Assembly: GCA_014359765.1 (NCBI GenBank)
Contig: JACIYT010000013.1
Span: 1-64,000, forward strand
Length of the DNA: 64,000 nucleotides
Reading direction: 5' to 3'
Source: Roseovarius sp.
GTDB taxonomy: Bacteria; Pseudomonadota; Alphaproteobacteria; Rhodobacterales; Rhodobacteraceae
The notes below the pieces were generated by a model. It was not told where the DNA came from and ran no database searches. It saw nothing but the letters and a program-made list of their open reading frames with translations. A program made the translations under genes and the position numbers. Positions 44,078-52,943 of this stretch are shown piece after piece (position 1 is the first letter of the stretch; every line of letters begins with the position of its first letter).

Positions 44078-44698
44078 ATGCAAGATGTCCGGCGACTGGC
44101 CGAAGAAATCGTCGCCCGCGAGGGCGGCTTCGTCAACGACCCCGACGATCCCGGCGGGGCCACGAATTTCGGGGTGACCATTCACACGATGCGCCGCCTC
44201 GGGATCGATCTCGATGGTAACGGCGTGATCGACGAGGCCGATGTGCGCGCGCTCAGCCGGGCGCGCGCCGTCGATATCTTCATCGAACAATATTACCACC
44301 GCCCCGGCATCGACCGCCTGCCCGGGATGCTGCGTGCGAGCGTCTTCGACATGCAGGTGAACGCGGGCGCCAATGCGGTGCGCATCCTGCAAGGGCTCTT
44401 GCGCGAGATGGGGCAGGAGGTGGCCGTGGACGGGGTGATCGGGCCGCAGACCGTGGCCGCCGCCGAGGCCGCCGCCCGCGCCGCCCCCGATCACATCGCC
44501 GATGCCTACGGGATCGCGCGGCGCAACTATTACCTGCGCCTGGCCGATGCGCGCCCCCCCCTGCGCAAGTTCGCGCGCACGCGGGCAGGGGGCAAGGGCG
44601 GCTGGATCCGGCGCGCCGAGGAATTCATCGCGCCGCGCTATCATCTGAGCGACGCGGAGTTTCAGCAAAGGGTGGCGGCATGGTCGGCGATATCCTGA
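44078..44698 (+). CDS. Holin-associated N-acetylmuramidase (GH108 endolysin)
   Basis: 206 residues. N-terminal glycoside hydrolase 108 domain: VAREGGFVNDPDDPGGATNF carries the EGG motif with the catalytic Glu. A predicted calcium-loop-like DLDGNGVIDEADV (about 49-61) follows, then YYHRPGIDRLP, and a peptidoglycan-binding-3 domain (VDGVIGPQTVAAAEA). No signal peptide, so release would need the holin. It overlaps the holin gene by 19 bases. The pair resembles the endolysin/holin genes that release gene transfer agent in Rhodobacter capsulatus. Confidence 0.9.
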   Translation: MQDVRRLAEEIVAREGGFVNDPDDPGGATNFGVTIHTMRRLGIDLDGNGVIDEADVRALSRARAVDIFIEQYYHRPGIDRLPGMLRASVFDMQVNAGANAVRILQGLLREMGQEVAVDGVIGPQTVAAAEAAARAAPDHIADAYGIARRNYYLRLADARPPLRKFARTRAGGKGGWIRRAEEFIAPRYHLSDAEFQQRVAAWSAIS

Positions 44699-45255
44699 GG
44701 ATCCTTTTCGGCGGTGGCGGCAATGCCTTGCGCGAAACGGCAGAGGTGTTCCGCGTCAATGCCGATGCGGCGGACAGCCGCGCCGCCGACATGCAGCGCG
44801 CCGCCCTCGACCAGATGGCGGCCGAGTTCCGCGTCACCGATCGCGGGTTCTTTGACCGGTTGATCGACGGGCTCAACCGGGTTCCGCGCCCGGCGATGGC
44901 GCTCGGCACGCTGGGGCTGATGGTGTCGGCGATGGTCGATCCCTTGTGGTTCGGTGAACGCATGGCGGGGCTTGCCCTCGTGCCCGAGCCGCTGTGGTGG
45001 CTTCTGGGGGCGATCGTGAGCTTCTATTTCGGCGCGCGCCACCAGGCCAAGGGGCAGGAATTCCAGCGTTCTCTGGCGGTCACGCTCGCGCGGGCGCCCA
45101 CGGTGGTCGAGACGGTGGCCGCGATGCGCGCGCTGCGCCCGACGAGCCCCGGCGCCGCCGATCCGGGCGCCGATGCGCGGGCCGTGCTCGCGGCGACGAC
45201 GCCCGAGGCGAACCGCGCGCTGGCCGATTGGCGCGGGCAGGGCGCGACAATGTGA
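44680..45255 (+). CDS. Holin family protein (3TM type)
   Basis: 191 residues. N-terminal amphipathic region with FRVNADAADSRAADMQRAALDQ, then two or three membrane segments (about 72-88 and 101-118: ALGTLGLMVSAMVDP and PLWWLLGAIVSFYFGARHQ), the pattern of the 3TM_holin family. The C-terminal 70 residues are Ala-rich and soluble. Partner of the overlapping muramidase gene; it would open the inner membrane for the enzyme. Start at 44680 has AAAGGGTGG upstream. Confidence 0.88.
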   Translation: MVGDILRILFGGGGNALRETAEVFRVNADAADSRAADMQRAALDQMAAEFRVTDRGFFDRLIDGLNRVPRPAMALGTLGLMVSAMVDPLWFGERMAGLALVPEPLWWLLGAIVSFYFGARHQAKGQEFQRSLAVTLARAPTVVETVAAMRALRPTSPGAADPGADARAVLAATTPEANRALADWRGQGATM

Positions 45256-45313
45256 TCGGCCGGGCGCTCCGATTGCCATTGGAGCGCCCGCGCCGCTGCG
45301 CTATCAAGGCGGC

Positions 45314-47278
45314 ATGATTGTCGAACTCGGTCACTTCGCCCTCATCCTCGCCTGCCTCGTGGCGGTGCTTCAGTCCACCATTCCGCTCATCGGGGCGCAC
45401 AAACGATGGCCGGGCTGGATGGCCATGGCCGAGCCCGCGGCCGTGGCGCAGCTCCTGCTCACGGCGGCGGCCTTCGCGGCGCTGACCCATGCCTTTGTCA
45501 CCTCGGATTTCTCGGTCCGTCTGGTGGTCCTCAACAGCCATACCGACAAGCCGATGCTCTACAAGGTCACCGGCGTCTGGGGCAATCACGAGGGCTCGAT
45601 GCTCCTGTGGGTGCTGATCGTGGCGCTTTTCGGCGCGGCGGTGGCGTGGTTCGGCACGAACCTGCCGCCGACGCTCAAGGCGCGCGTGCTGGCGGTGCAG
45701 GGCATGATCGGCCTGGCCTTCATCCTCTTCATCCTGCTCACCTCGAACCCGTTCCTGCGCATGGCGGTGCCGCCCTTCAACGGGCAGGACCTGAACCCGC
45801 TGTTGCAGGATCCGGGCCTCGCCTTTCATCCGCCATTCCTCTATCTGGGCTATGTCGGCCTCTCGATGACCTTCTCCTTTGCGGTGGCGGCGCTGATCGA
45901 GGGGCGCGTCGATGCCGCCTGGGGCCGCTGGGTGCGGCCATGGACGCTGGCGGCCTGGGTGTTCCTGACCATCGGCATCGGCCTTGGCTCCTGGTGGGCC
46001 TATTACGAGCTGGGCTGGGGCGGGTTCTGGTTCTGGGATCCGGTCGAGAATGCGAGCTTCATGCCCTGGCTCATCGCGGCGGCACTCCTGCATTCGGCGA
46101 TCGTGGTGGAGAAGCGCGAGGCGCTCAAGAGCTGGACGATCCTGATGGCGATCATCGCCTTCGGGTTTTCCATGGTGGGGGCGTTCATCACCCGTTCGGG
46201 CGTATTGACGAGCGTGCACGCCTTTGCCACCGATCCCGAGCGGGGCGTATTCCTTCTGGCGATCCTCGCGGTGTTCATGATCGGCGCGCTCACGCTGTTT
46301 GCCATGCGCGCGGGGGTGATGCAGGCGAGGGGGGTGTTCTCCATGGTCAGCCGCGAATCGGCGCTGGTGCTCAACAACATCCTGCTTTCGGTCGCGGCCT
46401 TCGTGGTATTCGTCGGCACGATCTGGCCGCTGGTGGCGGAAATGGCGTTCGACCGCAAGCTTTCGGTGGGCGCGCCCTTCTTCAACGCGGCGTTTTCGCC
46501 CTTCATGCTGGCGCTCGGTCTGGTGCTGCCCATCGGCGCGATGTTGCCGTGGAAGCGCGCGCGGCTCGGGCGGATCATGCGCGCGCTGATGCCGGCCTTG
46601 GTGCTGGCGCTGGCGATTGGCGCGCTGGCCTGGGCGATGCAATCGGGGCGCTCGGCGCTGGGGCCGGTCGGCCTGTTTCTGGCGGCGTGGCTGATCATGG
46701 GGGCGGGGATCGACCTGTGGTCGCGCACGGGCCGGGGGCAGGGGCGGCTCGCGCGTCTCACCCGCCTGCCGCGCGCCGACTGGGGCAAGGCGGTGGCCCA
46801 TGCGGGCCTCGGCGTGACGATGGCCGGGGTGGCCGCGATGATGGCCTGGCAGCAGGAGGATATCCGCGTGATGCGGACGGGCGACGAGGTCACGCTTGCC
46901 GGTCACACGATCCGCCTCGACGAGGTGCATGAGATCGAGGGGCCGAATTACCTCTCCACCACCGCCACCTTCACCCTGAGCCGGGGCGGCCGCGTGCTGG
47001 GGCAGATGCACCCCGAGAAGCGCGTCTATCCGGTGGCCGCGATGCCCACGACCGAGGCCGCGCTCGACAACGGTTTCCTGCGCGACATCTATATCGCCCT
47101 GGGCGACCGCCAGGAGGGCGGCGGCTGGGCGGTGCGCAGCTATTACAAGCCGCTGGCCAACTGGATCTGGGGCGGGTCGATCCTGATGGCATTGGGCGGG
47201 TTCCTGTCGCTCAGCGACCGGCGGTTCCGCGTTGCCGCGGGCGCGCGCAGGCAGGTGCAGGGGGTGCCCGCGGAATGA
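45314..47278 (+). CDS. ccmF: Cytochrome c heme lyase subunit CcmF
   Basis: 654 residues, about 14 membrane helices. The tryptophan-rich WWD heme-handling motif WGGFWFWDPVENASFMPW (near 235) is present, with conserved histidines in GVWGNHEGSMLLW and HPPFLYLGYVG. CcmF takes heme from CcmE and, with CcmH, attaches it to apocytochrome c. The start at 45314 gives M-I-V-E-L-G-H-F, the family N-terminus. Overlaps ccmH by four bases. Confidence 0.97.
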   Translation: MIVELGHFALILACLVAVLQSTIPLIGAHKRWPGWMAMAEPAAVAQLLLTAAAFAALTHAFVTSDFSVRLVVLNSHTDKPMLYKVTGVWGNHEGSMLLWVLIVALFGAAVAWFGTNLPPTLKARVLAVQGMIGLAFILFILLTSNPFLRMAVPPFNGQDLNPLLQDPGLAFHPPFLYLGYVGLSMTFSFAVAALIEGRVDAAWGRWVRPWTLAAWVFLTIGIGLGSWWAYYELGWGGFWFWDPVENASFMPWLIAAALLHSAIVVEKREALKSWTILMAIIAFGFSMVGAFITRSGVLTSVHAFATDPERGVFLLAILAVFMIGALTLFAMRAGVMQARGVFSMVSRESALVLNNILLSVAAFVVFVGTIWPLVAEMAFDRKLSVGAPFFNAAFSPFMLALGLVLPIGAMLPWKRARLGRIMRALMPALVLALAIGALAWAMQSGRSALGPVGLFLAAWLIMGAGIDLWSRTGRGQGRLARLTRLPRADWGKAVAHAGLGVTMAGVAAMMAWQQEDIRVMRTGDEVTLAGHTIRLDEVHEIEGPNYLSTTATFTLSRGGRVLGQMHPEKRVYPVAAMPTTEAALDNGFLRDIYIALGDRQEGGGWAVRSYYKPLANWIWGGSILMALGGFLSLSDRRFRVAAGARRQVQGVPAE

Positions 47279-47727
47279 GACGGCTGATCCTCGCCCTTTG
47301 CGTGATCGCCGCACCGGCGCTGGCGGTGCAGCCCGACGAGATCCTCGACGATCCGGCCCTGGAGGCGCGCGCGCGCGAGATTTCCGCCGGGCTGCGCTGT
47401 CTCGTCTGCCGCAACGAGAGCATCGACGATTCCAATGCCCAACTGGCGCGCGATCTGCGCCTGCTGGTGCGCGAGCGGCTGGTGGCGGGGGACACGAACG
47501 AAGAGACCGTGGACTATATCGTTGCGCGTTACGGCGAATATGTGCTGCTTCGGCCCACGACGCGCGGCGCGAACCTGCTGCTGTGGCTTGCCGGCCCGCT
47601 CATGCTCGGGGCGGGGCTGATCGTGGCGGGGGCCTATCTGCGCCGCCGGGCAGAGGCCCCCGAGCCCGAGACCGCGCGGCTGAGCGCGCAAGAGGAGGCG
47701 CGCCTGCGCGAGCTCATGCGCGAGTGA
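47275..47727 (+). CDS. ccmH: Cytochrome c maturation thioredoxin-like protein CcmH
   Basis: 150 residues. Signal sequence at 1-18, then the RCLVCRNESIDDSNAQLARD segment whose CxxC reduces apocytochrome c cysteines, a VDYIVARYGEYVLLRP stretch and a C-terminal membrane helix (LLLWLAGPLMLGAGLIVAG). Coupled to ccmF. The CycH/CcmI partner is not downstream. Confidence 0.96.
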   Translation: MRRLILALCVIAAPALAVQPDEILDDPALEARAREISAGLRCLVCRNESIDDSNAQLARDLRLLVRERLVAGDTNEETVDYIVARYGEYVLLRPTTRGANLLLWLAGPLMLGAGLIVAGAYLRRRAEAPEPETARLSAQEEARLRELMRE

Positions 47728-47788
47728 GCCGCCTGCGCGCCGCGCGCAGGCCCCCGGCCGGTGGCGCGGGATTTTCGGCCGGCTGCTG

Positions 47789-48760
47789 TCAACACAGGGG
47801 CCGCGCCAGGGGATCGAGGCGCGGGCATCCGGTTTCCGTGGGCTGCGGGGCTGGCCCCTGGTCGTCAGGCGTGCCCGGGCGGATGCGGGGCTCGCGCAGC
47901 ATGGTTTCGACGGCGATCCCCTCGGCATAGATGGTCTGCTGGCGGTCAAAGAGGAGCTGGACGTAATCGACATGCCCGCCCGTCTCGATCCGCACGCTGT
48001 CCCCGTTGACGAGGTGGCGCGCACGCATGAGCACCTCCTGCCCCCGGGGACCGGACCCCTCCGCGTGCTTGTGGATGAACAGGCGCTGATCGGGGTTGAC
48101 CACCAGATCGCCCGTATTCGCGAGGGCGCCGGCGGCGATGCGCACCGGCGCGAAATCGCCGAACGCGCGCAATGTCGCATGGCCGCGCCAGCGCAGCGGC
48201 TGTGGCCCCTCATCGCGGGTGAGCACCATGTCGCCGGGGCCGAGCGCCTCGACCGGCACCTGTTCCCCGGAGGCCATGGCGATCCGCGTGCCGCGCGCGA
48301 AGGTCGCGCAGAGGGTCTGGGCGTAGCGCGCCCGAGCGCTGTCGCGGTCGATCCGCAGGAGGGCATGTTGCGCGCGCCCGGCCATCGACGCGAGCGGCAT
48401 CGCGTAGAGGCCGACGACACAGCCCTCGGTATCGGTCTCGACGAAAACCAGGACCTCGACCACCGCGCCCGAAATGGCCATCAGCGTCAGGCAGGAATCG
48501 AGATGCACCGCACCTCCGGGTCTGCCCAGTTCCGAGCCCGCGCCAATGCTGAAGGGACCCGTCCCGTTCATCACCAGGCACAGATCGCGGGTGCGCGCCC
48601 GCGCGCCGAGCTCGTAGATATCCCCGAGATCCAGCTCATCGGCAAAGGAGAGCGTGTCGCCGTGATTGGCGCCGCTGACGACCCGCAGATCATGCGCCTC
48701 GAAGACCGGCAGGCGCTGCGCGGGACGCGGGGCTGAGGGAAAATGGCGGAATTGGAGCAT
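47789..48760 (-). CDS. Hint-domain (hedgehog/intein-like) protein
   Basis: 323 residues. An N-terminal beta-rich region (about 15-130) precedes a Hint_2-type domain: FARGTRIAMASGEQVPVEAL, GPGDMVLTRDEGPQPLRWRG, PDQRLFIHKH, then HVDYVQLLFDRQQTIYAEGI. Such proteins are numerous in Rhodobacteraceae and may process themselves; their biological role is unknown. The residue directly before FARGT is Thr, with the nearest Cys two residues earlier (LCAT), so self-cleavage chemistry is uncertain. Start 48760 chosen as the first ATG preceding family-like sequence. Convergent with ccmH. Confidence 0.85.
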   Translation of the reverse strand: MLQFRHFPSAPRPAQRLPVFEAHDLRVVSGANHGDTLSFADELDLGDIYELGARARTRDLCLVMNGTGPFSIGAGSELGRPGGAVHLDSCLTLMAISGAVVEVLVFVETDTEGCVVGLYAMPLASMAGRAQHALLRIDRDSARARYAQTLCATFARGTRIAMASGEQVPVEALGPGDMVLTRDEGPQPLRWRGHATLRAFGDFAPVRIAAGALANTGDLVVNPDQRLFIHKHAEGSGPRGQEVLMRARHLVNGDSVRIETGGHVDYVQLLFDRQQTIYAEGIAVETMLREPRIRPGTPDDQGPAPQPTETGCPRLDPLARPLC

Positions 48761-49167
48761 CTTCCGGTCCGTTTCGGTTCGGGCCCATCCGGGCCGGGAA
48801 AGCCTGACGTGTATCTCTTTCTGACCACACAACTTATACGCGCAATCGGTGATCCGCTCAAGGGTTAATGAAAGTTTAGCGCCAAAAAGGAAGAACGCAC
48901 CCCCTTTTGTGCCGCAAGGCACGGTCCGGCGCGTCCTGCGGGGACCCGGAACAGCCTGCTGAAAAAGCCCCACGCCTGACCTGTTTCCACCAGCAAATCG
49001 GGAAACTGTTCCGCGTCCGCGCGCCCATGAGGCCCTGGCACGGGCGTCCAGCCCGCCCCGCGCCCGCCCCTCCCAGGCTCGGGCGCGGCCCTCGACGCGG
49101 GGTTCCGGGCACGTCACAGGCACGATTTCCCCGGCAAGCGCCGACCCGAGTTCTCTTTGAGCACCTG
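48761..49167. other. Intergenic region upstream of the Hint gene
   Basis: 407 bases between the start of the Hint gene and the stop of ribA, both on the minus strand, so it should carry the Hint promoter and the ribA 3' end. It has an AT-richer patch near 48820-48900. In it, TTAA-N7-TTAG at 48865-48879 is close to the CtrA-binding consensus TTAA-N7-TTAA. No gene or RNA is recognised. Confidence 0.45.
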
Positions 49168-50259
49168 CTAAAGGAGATGCCCCGATTTCGCGGCCTTGGT
49201 GGCCAGATAGGCGCGGTTATGCGCGGTCTCGCCGAGGCGCAGCGGCACGCGCTCGGTCACCGCGATGCCGTTCTGCGCCATCATGGCGATCTTGGCGGGA
49301 TTGTTGGTCATCAGCCGCACCGCAGCAAACCCCATCCGCCGCAGGATGTCCGCGCCGATGCGGAAATCGCGCTCGTCATCCTCGAAACCCAGCCGGTGAT
49401 TGGCCTCGACCGTGTCGAACCCCTGATCCTGCAAGGAATAGGCGCGCATCTTGTTGGCCAGGCCGATGCCGCGCCCCTCCTGATTGAGATAGAGCAGCAC
49501 GCCCGCGCCCTCCGCCCCCATCTGCGCCAGCGCCCCGCGCAGTTGCGGGCCACAATCGCATTTGAGCGACCCCAGGAGATCGCCGGTGAAACAGGCCGAA
49601 TGGAGCCGCGCCAGAACCGGGGCCGCTCGGTCGGGCTGGCCGATCTCGATGGCGTAATGCTCCTCGCCGCCATCCTCGGGGCGAAAGACATGCAGCCGCC
49701 CGGCCTCGGAGACCGCGAGCGGCAGGCGCGCGCTCACGACCGGGTGGAGCGGGCTGGTCGCGGTGAGGCGCGGCAGGGCGGCCTCCGCGTCGATGAGCGT
49801 GAGCCCGTGCGCGGCGGCAAAGCCCGCCCCCTCGGCGAGATCGAGCACGAGCGCGGCCGGCAGGAGCCGCGCCCCCTTGGCCAGCAGGATCGCCAGCCGG
49901 TGCAGATGCGCCGCCCCGCCGCGCTGCGCGATGAGCGGCCCCTTCATCGGCACGCGCAGATCGTCGGCCGGATCGGCCAGCGCCAGCACCCAGGCGAGCC
50001 GGGCATCGGGCGGCAGCACCACCCGCGCCAGATCGCCGTCATAGGCGCGCGCCTTGAGCGTCGCCGCGCGCCGCGCGGTGATCGCCAGCACCGGCGCGCC
50101 GCCCAATGCCTGGATATCGGCCAGGCGCTGCGCGCCGAGTGTCTCGGCGGCCAGTATCAGCGCCGCGCCCCCCGCGTCTTGCAGCACGACGGGCACGCCC
50201 ATGCGCAGATCCGCCCGCGCGCGGGCGAGCATTTCGGTGATGTCGGGTGCCAGCGCCAT
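49168..50259 (-). CDS. ribA: GTP cyclohydrolase II with degenerate RibB-like N-terminal domain
   Basis: 363 residues. The C-terminal half (about 165-363) is RibA: RLHSACFTGDLLGSLKCDCG with zinc cysteines, LYLNQEGRGIGLANK, ANHRLGFEDDERDF and MTNNPAKI. It opens GTP to start riboflavin synthesis. The N-terminal half aligns in outline with 3,4-dihydroxybutanone phosphate synthase (LILAAETL, HLHRLAILLAKGARLLPAALV) but lacks the acidic DDEDRENEGD catalytic loop, replaced by QDAGGAALI. It should therefore be inactive as RibB. Start chosen at 50259, with GGAG seven bases upstream. Confidence 0.92.
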   Translation of the reverse strand: MALAPDITEMLARARADLRMGVPVVLQDAGGAALILAAETLGAQRLADIQALGGAPVLAITARRAATLKARAYDGDLARVVLPPDARLAWVLALADPADDLRVPMKGPLIAQRGGAAHLHRLAILLAKGARLLPAALVLDLAEGAGFAAAHGLTLIDAEAALPRLTATSPLHPVVSARLPLAVSEAGRLHVFRPEDGGEEHYAIEIGQPDRAAPVLARLHSACFTGDLLGSLKCDCGPQLRGALAQMGAEGAGVLLYLNQEGRGIGLANKMRAYSLQDQGFDTVEANHRLGFEDDERDFRIGADILRRMGFAAVRLMTNNPAKIAMMAQNGIAVTERVPLRLGETAHNRAYLATKAAKSGHLL

Positions 50260-50411
50260 GCCATGTCTCCGTGCCTGTGCCATCGCTTTAGCCGATGTGG
50301 ACGCGAAGTGAAAGAAATGCCCGCCGCGCAACACTTGGCCGTGAAATGCATGTCGCTCCCCTTGCCGGATCGGCAGGGCCTGCGCATCATGGCCGAAAGG
50401 AGGAATGCAGC

Positions 50412-51098
50412 ATGACACAGGTCAGGAAGATACTGCTCGTCGATGATGACGACGATCTGCGCGAGGCGCTTGGCGAACAGCTCGTCATGACCGAGGATTT
50501 CGACGTGTTCGAGGCCGGATCGGGCGCGGAGGCGCTGGCGCGCGTCAGGGACATGGTCTTTGACCTCGTCATTCTCGACGTGGGCCTGCCCGATACCGAC
50601 GGGCGCGAGCTGTGCCGGCTGATGCGCAAGCAGGGGGTCAAATCGCCGATCCTGATGCTGACCGGCCACGATGGCGATGCCGACACGATCCTCGGCCTCG
50701 ACGCGGGCGCCAACGACTACATCACCAAGCCGTTCAAGTTCCCCGTGCTGCTCGCGCGCATCCGTGCGCAGCTGCGCCAGCACGAACAATCCGAGGACGC
50801 GGTGTTTCAGCTCGGCCCCTACACGTTCAAGCCGGCGATGAAGCTGCTGGTGACCGAGGACGACCGCAAGGTGCGCCTCACCGAGAAGGAAACGAACATC
50901 CTCAAGTTCCTCTACCGCGCCCCCGAAGGGGCGGTGCCGCGCGATGTGCTCCTGCACGAGGTCTGGGGCTACAATGCCGGGGTCACGACCCACACGCTCG
51001 AGACCCATATCTATCGCCTGCGCCAGAAGATCGAGCCCGATCCCGGCAATGCGCGCCTTCTGGTCACCGAATCGGGCGGCTATCGCCTCATGGTCTGA
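50412..51098 (+). CDS. OmpR/PhoB-family response regulator
   Basis: 228 residues. Receiver domain (1-120) with acidic pocket LLVDDDDDLRE, phosphoacceptor Asp in LVILDVGLPD (about 55), Thr in MLTGHDGD and Lys in YITKPFKF. C-terminal winged helix (about 135-225) with VRLTEKETNILKFLYRA, LLHEVWGYNAGVTTHTLETH and YRLRQKIE. No histidine kinase adjoins, so it is an orphan locally. AAGGAGG lies before the start. It diverges from ribA and precedes cysS. Confidence 0.93.
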   Translation: MTQVRKILLVDDDDDLREALGEQLVMTEDFDVFEAGSGAEALARVRDMVFDLVILDVGLPDTDGRELCRLMRKQGVKSPILMLTGHDGDADTILGLDAGANDYITKPFKFPVLLARIRAQLRQHEQSEDAVFQLGPYTFKPAMKLLVTEDDRKVRLTEKETNILKFLYRAPEGAVPRDVLLHEVWGYNAGVTTHTLETHIYRLRQKIEPDPGNARLLVTESGGYRLMV

Positions 51099-51274
51099 CA
51101 TGACCCGGGGGCCCGGCACCGCAGCCGCCCGATGATCCTTGTCCGCGCCGCACAGGGGCGGGCGCCGGTCGGCCGGTGATCCGGGCGGCGGGGCGCGGTG
51201 CCGTGCCGCTTTTGCGAGTTTTCAACACCCTGCGAAATTGCTAAGCCCGCGCCGGAACATCCCGCGAGGCCGCC

Positions 51275-52696
51275 ATGACCACGATCAGACTGCACAATAC
51301 CCGCACCCGGCAGAAGGAGGTTTTCGAGCCCCTCGATCCTGCGAATGTGCGGATGTATGTCTGTGGTCCGACGGTCTATGACCGCGCGCATCTGGGCAAT
51401 GCGCGGCCGGTGGTGGTGTTCGATGTGCTCTACCGCCTGCTGCGGCATGTCTATGGGGCGGATCACGTCACCTATGTGCGCAACTTCACCGATGTGGATG
51501 ACAAGATCAACGCGCGCGCGGCCGAAAGCGGGCGGCCGATTTCCGCGATCACGGCGGAGACGACGCAGTGGTTTCTCGATGACATGGCCGCGCTCGGGGC
51601 GCTCGAACCCGATCACATGCCGCGCGCCACGCAGTATATCCCGCAGATGGTGGCGATGATCGAGGCGCTGATCGCGGCGGGCCATGCCTATGTGGCGGAG
51701 GGCCATGTGCTCTTTGCCGTCGAGAGCTATGCCGATTACGGGCGGCTCTCGGGGCGCACGGTCGCGGACATGATCGCGGGCGCGCGCGTCGAGGTGGCCC
51801 CCTACAAGCGCAACCCGATGGATTTCGTGCTGTGGAAGCCCTCGGGCGACGACCTGCCGGGATGGCCGTCGCCCTGGGGGCGGGGGCGGCCGGGCTGGCA
51901 TATCGAGTGCTCGGCGATGAGCCATGAGCTCCTGGGGGAGAGTTTCGACATCCATGGCGGCGGCGGCGATCTGATCTTTCCGCACCACGAGAATGAAATC
52001 GCGCAAAGCCGCTGCGCCCATCCCGAGGGGGATTTCGCGCGCTACTGGCTGCACAACGAGATGTTGCAGGTCGAGGGAAAGAAGATGTCCAAATCCCTGG
52101 GCAATTTCTTTACCGTGCGGGATTTGCTGGATCAGGGCGTGCCGGGCGAGGTGATCCGGTTCGTGTTCCTGAGCACGCATTATCGGAAGCCGATGGACTG
52201 GACGGCGGAGAAGGCGCGGGAGGCGGAGCGGACGCTTCGGGACATGCATCGCGTTCTTGCACGAATGCTGCCCCATGTCGTTCCGCAGCCGGAGAACGTG
52301 AATGATTATTTCATCGACGCTTTGGCAAGTGACATGAATACGCATGAGTATATCAAACACCTTCACGGTTTTCTCTCTCTCGCCGAGGATGAGGATGTTG
52401 TAGATCGCTTTGCCGCTGCGCAGGCTTTGGCTGATGCCTTGGCGTTCTTGGGTTTGTTCAATCTTGAGTTTGCGAGAAGCGATATTCCGGTTTTTGATCC
52501 TGAAAAGCTTCAACGTTTGGCTTTGCGTCTTTCAGAATTGAGGGAGGCAGCCAAGAAAAAGAAAGACTTCTCGGACGTTGATGAATTTAAGGACAAACTT
52601 AAAGCCAATGGCGTCGAGGTGCGCATGAGCAAGGCGGGGGTGGAACTCGTCCCCGGCCCCGACTTCGATCCCGCCAAGCTGGAGGCGTTGAAATGA
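51275..52696 (+). CDS. cysS: Cysteinyl-tRNA synthetase
   Basis: 473 residues, normal length. Class I synthetase: [19 protein letters not shown] with the HIGH-type HLGN and zinc Cys, [14 protein letters not shown], and [15 protein letters not shown] (KMSKS). The C-terminal anticodon-binding part (about 340-450) is complete at protein level but is encoded by DNA of strikingly lower GC: 80 of 180 bases (44%) between 52441 and 52620 are G or C, and AT-ending codons dominate, while the flanks have the usual GC-rich codons. This suggests replacement of the 3' third by foreign DNA. Confidence 0.96.
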   Translation: MTTIRLHNTRTRQKEVFEPLDPANVRMYVCGPTVYDRAHLGNARPVVVFDVLYRLLRHVYGADHVTYVRNFTDVDDKINARAAESGRPISAITAETTQWFLDDMAALGALEPDHMPRATQYIPQMVAMIEALIAAGHAYVAEGHVLFAVESYADYGRLSGRTVADMIAGARVEVAPYKRNPMDFVLWKPSGDDLPGWPSPWGRGRPGWHIECSAMSHELLGESFDIHGGGGDLIFPHHENEIAQSRCAHPEGDFARYWLHNEMLQVEGKKMSKSLGNFFTVRDLLDQGVPGEVIRFVFLSTHYRKPMDWTAEKAREAERTLRDMHRVLARMLPHVVPQPENVNDYFIDALASDMNTHEYIKHLHGFLSLAEDEDVVDRFAAAQALADALAFLGLFNLEFARSDIPVFDPEKLQRLALRLSELREAAKKKKDFSDVDEFKDKLKANGVEVRMSKAGVELVPGPDFDPAKLEALK

Positions 52697-52943
52697 TGCG
52701 CCTCTTGGCACACCGCCGGGAAGCCGCGCGGTGCCCGACCGCCGGGGGGGCGCTGCAACGATTGTTTGGGGCACTTTATGGTGCCAGATACTCGGACGTT
52801 TGTGCGGGGTGCAGCGTTGCAAAAGCGCCCGCCCGGGGGGGCGGTCGGGCGCTGCGCGGCGGCGCGTGCCGCGCCTTGATTCCGCGCGATTGGTGCCCCG
52901 TGCGGGTCGGGCGCTGCCCGGCACAGGACTGCGGGGCTGCTGC
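52697..52943. other. Gap between cysS and cimA
   Basis: 247 bases, very GC-rich, on the path of two same-strand genes. An 84-codon frame crosses it but has a Cys/Arg/Gly-rich, non-protein-like sequence and no relatives I recognise. The cimA promoter may be here. ATTGTTTGGGGCACTTTATGG (52760-52780) is the only AT-richer stretch, quoted in part: GGGGCACTTTATGG. Confidence 0.4.

Noticed and set aside
45080..47314. A 744-residue minus-strand frame opposite ccmF
   Set aside because: Antisense to a multi-pass membrane protein; highly charged, no motifs, no ribosome-binding site.
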